DNA from: an uncultured Eubacteriales bacterium
Lineage (GTDB): Bacteria > Bacillota > Clostridia > Lachnospirales > Lachnospiraceae
Assembly (NCBI GenBank): GCA_900316755.1
Contig: ONED01000016.1
Coordinates: 1-34,056 of the forward strand
DNA: 34,056 nt
Direction: 5' to 3'
Part shown: one piece after another, positions 31,152 to 34,056 of the stretch
Layout of the letters: every line of letters starts with the position of its first letter
How positions within the stretch are numbered: position 1 is the stretch's first letter
Made by a program: the position numbers and the translations under genes
The notes under the pieces: generated by a model
Seen by the model: the letters and a program-made list of their open reading frames with translations, nothing else
What the model was told of the DNA's origin: nothing
Database searches by the model: none

Positions 31152-31489
31152 ATTGTTTCCTCCTTTATGGTAGCATAATTTCTTGTTTTTGGATAGCAAA
31201 AAGACATAAAAAAGATACTTTTACGAAATCATAGGCAAAACCCCTTCCCAATTCAATTTCATCAAACTTGAAATTCCCCGGCTGAATTGCCTGTGAAAAT
31301 CAGATGCGTGTCCAAACGCAGCGGACATTCGAATGATTCGAAACGAGTCCATGTCCTGTTTTGATGTAAGGGCATTATAGCATGTTGGTGGCGTAAAAGA
31401 CAAGTAGAAAAATCATTTTCCTATTCTCGGAAATTTATTGATTTCAAGAAATGGAATGTCGTATAATATCTCAGAAGGAAGGTGTGACT
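31152..31489. other. 338-bp intergenic region with a duplicated, foldable leader of the Rpn gene
   Basis: No gene is visible here. Positions 31214-31340 recur at 33543-33670 upstream of the deleted Rpn copy, so this is a conserved 5' flank of the Rpn gene. It contains nested inverted repeats: CAATTCA (31249-31255) with TGAATTG (31283-31289), ATTTCA (31256-31261) with TGAAAT (31269-31274), and TTCGAAT-g-ATTCGAA (31328-31342) inside GGACAT/ATGTCC (31323-31328 and 31351-31356). The rest, 31357-31437, shows nothing recognisable. Confidence 0.6.
31438..31467 (+). promoter_or_regulatory. Promoter of the macro-domain gene
   Basis: TTGATT (31438-31443), 18 bp and TATAAT (31462-31467). Transcription would begin near 31474, only about 16 bases before the ATG at 31490, just enough for AAGGAAGG. 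The start at 31451 would be upstream of the transcript. Confidence 0.6.
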
Positions 31490-32509
31490 ATGCCCATTAA
31501 AATCGTAAGAAATGATATCACAAAAATGGAATGTGATGCCATTGTCAACGCTGCGAATTCCTCATTACTTGGTGGAGGCGGTGTCGATGGTGCGATTCAT
31601 AGAGCTGCCGGGAGGGGACTCCTTTTGGAGTGCATGAAACTTGGTGGCTGTAAGACCGGACAGGCGAAAATTACAGGAAGCCATAGGCTACCTTGCCGAT
31701 ATGTGATTCACACAGTTGGTCCGAAGTGGCAAGGCGGTCAGAGCGGCGAGAAGGAACTGCTGGAGAGTTGTTATCGCGAGTCCTTGAGGCTTGCTGCTGA
31801 GTATCATTGTGAATCCATAGCATTCCCTCTGATTTCAAGCGGAATCTACGGCTATCCAAAGGATCGGGCGTTGAAAGTAGCGGTTGATACGATTACCGCG
31901 TTCTTGCTTGAGCATGAAATGCTGGTGCACATCGTTGTATTTGACAAGTCAGCATTTCAAATCAGCGAGAAGCTTTTTTCTGATATTGCTTCCTATATTG
32001 ATGATACATATGTAGACACGCATGTCACCTTTAACCGTTCTCGCAGGGACGAATGTGGAAACAGTCATATGTTACGTGATGACGGTGACACCTGTAAAAT
32101 GCAGATGCCGTGTTTCCAAACGATTGCAATGCCAAAAGCCGTATCACTTGCAGATATGGTGAATCAAATCGACGAGAGTTTTTCGCAGATGCTACTCCGT
32201 AAGATTGATGAAAAAGGAATGACGGACGCCGAGTGTTACAAGAAAGCGAATGTCGATAGAAAATTGTTTTCCAAGATTCGAGGAGATGTACATTATCATC
32301 CGAGTAAAACCACAGCGATTGCATTTGCAATTGCGCTTGAACTCAGTTTGGACGAGACAAAGGATATGCTGATGAAAGCGGGGTTCGCCCTTTCGCACAG
32401 CAGCAAATTTGATATTATAATCGAATATTTTATTAACAATGGAAATTATAATGTGTTTGAGATAAATGAGGCTCTTTTTGCTTTTGATCAGAGTCTTTTA
32501 GGTGTTTAG
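31490..32509 (+). CDS. Macro-domain protein with an HTH-like C-terminal domain
   Basis: This gene encodes 339 residues. The macro domain (1-170) binds ADP-ribose or related ligands. [25 protein letters not shown] (17-41) and [12 protein letters not shown] (about 114-125) are the two ligand loops and match the ADP-ribose hydrolase type. Residues about 180-215 are a Cys/Asp-rich linker. The last 115 residues (about 225-339) are helical: [39 protein letters not shown] and [22 protein letters not shown] resemble a Cro/CI-type HTH. The architecture suggests an ADP-ribose-responsive regulator or an ADP-ribosylation eraser, but this is inference. The vWA gene follows on the same strand. Confidence 0.8.
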   Translation: MPIKIVRNDITKMECDAIVNAANSSLLGGGGVDGAIHRAAGRGLLLECMKLGGCKTGQAKITGSHRLPCRYVIHTVGPKWQGGQSGEKELLESCYRESLRLAAEYHCESIAFPLISSGIYGYPKDRALKVAVDTITAFLLEHEMLVHIVVFDKSAFQISEKLFSDIASYIDDTYVDTHVTFNRSRRDECGNSHMLRDDGDTCKMQMPCFQTIAMPKAVSLADMVNQIDESFSQMLLRKIDEKGMTDAECYKKANVDRKLFSKIRGDVHYHPSKTTAIAFAIALELSLDETKDMLMKAGFALSHSSKFDIIIEYFINNGNYNVFEINEALFAFDQSLLGV

Positions 32510-32513
32510 CGAA

Positions 32514-32585
32514 TTGTCGCTTTGTATGCGACCACACCTCTGAAATAAAAAATTATAATGCAATTACAAGGTTAAGAAAACCTTA
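32514..32585 (+). promoter_or_regulatory. Intergenic signals between macro and vWA genes
   Basis: GTCGC (32518-32522) and GCGAC (32528-32532) form a small stem after the macro stop, without a T-run. TATAAT (32554-32559) is a good -10, but no clear -35 is visible. AAGGTT/AACCTT is a minor hairpin just before the ribosome site. The vWA gene may therefore have its own weak promoter in addition to read-through. Confidence 0.4.
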
Positions 32586-32608
32586 GTAATTTTTCGGAGG
32601 TAATTGAA

Positions 32609-33259
32609 ATGAAGGCAAAAAACAATCTTACGGAACTAGTATTTATTTTGGACCGCAGCGGCTCTATGTCCGGGCTGGAGAGTGATACAATTGGCGGGTT
32701 CAATGCGATGATTCAAAAGCAGAAGAAAGAAGATGGCGAAGCGTATGTTTCTACCATTCTTTTTGACAATGTGAGTGAGGTGCTTCATGACCGGATAAAG
32801 CTGGCAGATGTGCCGGAGATGACAAGCAAAGACTATACCGTGCGTGGCTGCACGGCACTTATCGATGCGATTGGTGGAGCAATTCATCACATTGGCAACA
32901 TTCACAAGTACGCTCGTCCGGAGGATGTACCGGCACATACCATGTTCATTATCACAACTGATGGTCTGGAGAATGCCAGCAGGCGTTATGGCAGCGATGA
33001 AGTGAAGAAGATGATTGAGCGGCAAAAGAAAAAGTACGGTTGGGAATTTCTTTTTATCGGAGCCAATATCGATGCCGTGGAAACAGCAGCACGTTTTGGT
33101 ATCGACAAAAACCGCGCGGTAAACTATCATGCCGACAGCAAGGGTACAAGAGTTCTTTATGAAACCCTTTCGGCTCCTATCAGCGCAATGAGAGCGGATA
33201 TGTCAATTTCGGATGATTGGGGAAAGGACATTGAGGAGGACTATAACGATAGAAAGTAA
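32609..33259 (+). CDS. von Willebrand factor A (vWA) domain protein
   Basis: This gene encodes 216 residues consisting of one vWA domain. The MIDAS metal site is intact: DRSGSMSG (Asp15, Ser17, Ser19), a later Thr in RGCTAL, and TTDGLEN (Asp118). There is no signal peptide or membrane helix, so it is cytoplasmic. Such stand-alone vWA proteins often act as adaptors in tellurite-resistance-like or kinase/phosphatase clusters. GGAGG (32599-32603) precedes the ATG and a strong terminator follows. Paired with the macro-domain gene it may work with ADP-ribosylation; the pairing is seen, the function inferred. Confidence 0.87.
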   Translation: MKAKNNLTELVFILDRSGSMSGLESDTIGGFNAMIQKQKKEDGEAYVSTILFDNVSEVLHDRIKLADVPEMTSKDYTVRGCTALIDAIGGAIHHIGNIHKYARPEDVPAHTMFIITTDGLENASRRYGSDEVKKMIERQKKKYGWEFLFIGANIDAVETAARFGIDKNRAVNYHADSKGTRVLYETLSAPISAMRADMSISDDWGKDIEEDYNDRK

Positions 33260-33266
33260 GGATTAT

Positions 33267-33318
33267 GGAAAAGGTGTGGATAGCGCGTTGATTATCCATA
33301 CCTTTTCCGTATTTTTTG
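33267..33318 (+). terminator. Rho-independent terminator after the vWA gene
   Basis: GGAAAAGGT-g-TGGATA (33267-33282) pairs with TATCCA-t-ACCTTTTCC (33293-33308) and is followed by GTATTTTTTG. Confidence 0.88.
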
Positions 33319-33327
33319 TTGGGTTAA

Positions 33328-33670
33328 TCACATCTTTAAAGCTTGTATCTGTTCTTGCGTCAAACCGGTGCAGACCATGATATCTTTTACAGGCATATTT
33401 TGTTCCAGCATATTCCTTGCAATTTGTTCAATGCCTTCTTTGCGGCCGGCTTCCCGTTCATCGTTTAATAATTCCAGAAATGTCATATACCTAGCCCCCA
33501 TTTCACGGCTCGCTTTGATTTCTCTGACGGCAGACTGGAGCTGATATTTTTACGCAATCATAGGCAAAACCCCTTCCCGATTCAATTTTCATCAAACTTG
33601 AAATTCCCCGTCTGAATTGGCTGTGAAAATCAGATGCGTGTTCAAACGCAGAGGACATTCGAAGGATTCT
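33328..33670 (-). pseudogene. Internally deleted second copy of the Rpn gene
   Basis: Positions 33341-33542 are nearly the same as the C-terminal end of the intact Rpn gene (30294-30525), including the in-frame stretch AVREIKASREMGARYMTF down to a stop at 33328-33330. At 33542 the sequence jumps to the 5' flank of the intact gene (33543-33670 matches 31214-31340). About 690 bp, the whole nuclease core and the start codon, are missing. The C-terminal repeat is also shorter (one EAGRKEG unit instead of two). It is a dead copy in the same orientation as the intact one. Confidence 0.85.
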
Positions 33671-33684
33671 TTGGCTGTAGAAAA

Positions 33685-33734
33685 CTAAAAAGAAGCCAAC
33701 GCATGGACGGTTTGAATCGTTTGTGCGTTGGCTT
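33685..33734. terminator. Terminator of the right-edge minus-strand gene
   Basis: AAGCCAACGCA (33693-33703) pairs with TGCGTTGGCTT (33724-33734). On the minus strand the stem is followed by CTTTTTAGTTTTC. It could also stop plus-strand transcripts (TTTTACTT). Confidence 0.8.
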
Positions 33735-33746
33735 TTACTTACCTCA

Positions 33747-34056
33747 TCAGTTGTTCTTTTGCGCCTCCAGCTCTGCGATACGAGCCCTTAAACGTGCGTT
33801 GTCATCCTTTAAAGCCGTATTGTCATCCTTTAAAGTAGCGTTGTCGTCCTTTAAAGTAGAAATATCATCCTTTAAAGCAGCATTGTCATCCTTTAGGGAA
33901 GTATTCTCCTCTGTAAGGGATGCTATCTGCCTGGTCATCCGTTTCATATCCCGTTTCACCGTGCGCTCATGTCTTTCTGCGGCTTCTCTGGCGAGACATT
34001 TTTGGCGGACGATTTCATCTGCGTTTGCAACATATACACTTCTTGCGGCTTCGTTT
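33747..34056 (-). CDS. C-terminal part of an Rpn/PDDEXK-transposase-like protein with coiled-coil repeats (partial)
   Basis: The frame is open to the window edge; only the last 103 residues are present. The start lies outside, and the GTG at 33959 is internal. The first part reads NEAARSVYVANADEIVRQKC then LAREAAERHERTVKRDMKR, a sequence type I associate with the C-terminal region of PDDEXK-family transposases of Lachnospiraceae. It is followed by heptads of LKDDNAT-like units that must form a coiled coil (five 21-bp DNA repeats), then ARLRARIAELEAQKNN. It differs from the other two Rpn copies. Assignment is moderate because the catalytic part is not in the window. Confidence 0.7.
   Translation of the reverse strand, partial: NEAARSVYVANADEIVRQKCLAREAAERHERTVKRDMKRMTRQIASLTEENTSLKDDNAALKDDISTLKDDNATLKDDNTALKDDNARLRARIAELEAQKNN
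33799..33903 (-). repeat. Five 21-bp tandem repeats encoding heptads
   Basis: Units starting at 33799, 33820, 33841, 33862 and 33883 share TCATCCTTTAAAG (plus strand). Each encodes one heptad LKDD(N/I)xx on the minus strand. The 21-bp size keeps the frame, so copy number can change without breaking the gene. Confidence 0.85.

Noticed and set aside
33799..33903. Regular repeats that might suggest a CRISPR array.
   Set aside because: The repeats are contiguous, in frame and encode heptads, with no unique spacers and no cas genes in the window.

Overview
The window looks like a chromosomal segment of a gut-type low-to-mid GC Clostridia, most likely a Lachnospiraceae member. The basis is strong AGGAGG ribosome sites, a CsoR/CopA copper module, a CIRCE-controlled hsp20, GH36/GH3 glycosidases, many clostridial family types (DUF3784, Rpn/PDDEXK transposase-nucleases, AAA-DUF4143), and two tRNA genes without an encoded CCA. 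This is judged from protein character only; no database search was possible.

Layout. 1-4815: a small membrane-anchored protein facing left, a trigger-factor-like FKBP isomerase lipoprotein, then a copper-resistance operon (csoR-copA) whose promoter carries two CsoR-type operators and whose ATPase ends in a CopZ-like domain with its own possible start site. 4898-10146: a plant-oligosaccharide block with a GH36 alpha-galactosidase, tRNA-Pro(GGG), and a GH3 beta-glucosidase with its two main domains in swapped order. 10295-13256: a TetR regulator with an adjacent operator-like palindrome and a two-gene ABC exporter. 13257-18965: a patchwork accessory region (two GNAT acetyltransferases, a Phd/RelE-type toxin-antitoxin pair, a headless gene fragment, a DUF3784 protein, a NERD-domain protein, a deaminase, an AAA-DUF4143 ATPase) that ends in a truncated DUF554 gene abutting tRNA-Gly(CCC).

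19270-27530: a TauE/SafE-type exporter (minus strand); hsp20 under CIRCE; two COG0523 (CobW-like) metal GTPases, the first with a large His/Cys-rich repeat and the second with a YcgQ-like C-terminal domain; a three-gene ABC importer (lipoprotein, permease, ATPase) with an attenuating terminator after the first gene; and a PTS EIICB permease on the minus strand. 27633-30218: a serine acetyltransferase, an EamA transporter and a HAD phosphatase in one probable operon.

30267-34056: an Rpn-family nuclease/transposase gene, a macro-domain protein with a predicted HTH-like C-terminal domain, a von Willebrand A protein, an internally deleted second Rpn copy, and the C-terminal end of a third, divergent Rpn-like gene with a 21-bp repeat coiled coil. 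The two Rpn copies are direct repeats that bracket the macro/vWA pair. This is the most system-like uncharacterised arrangement in the window.
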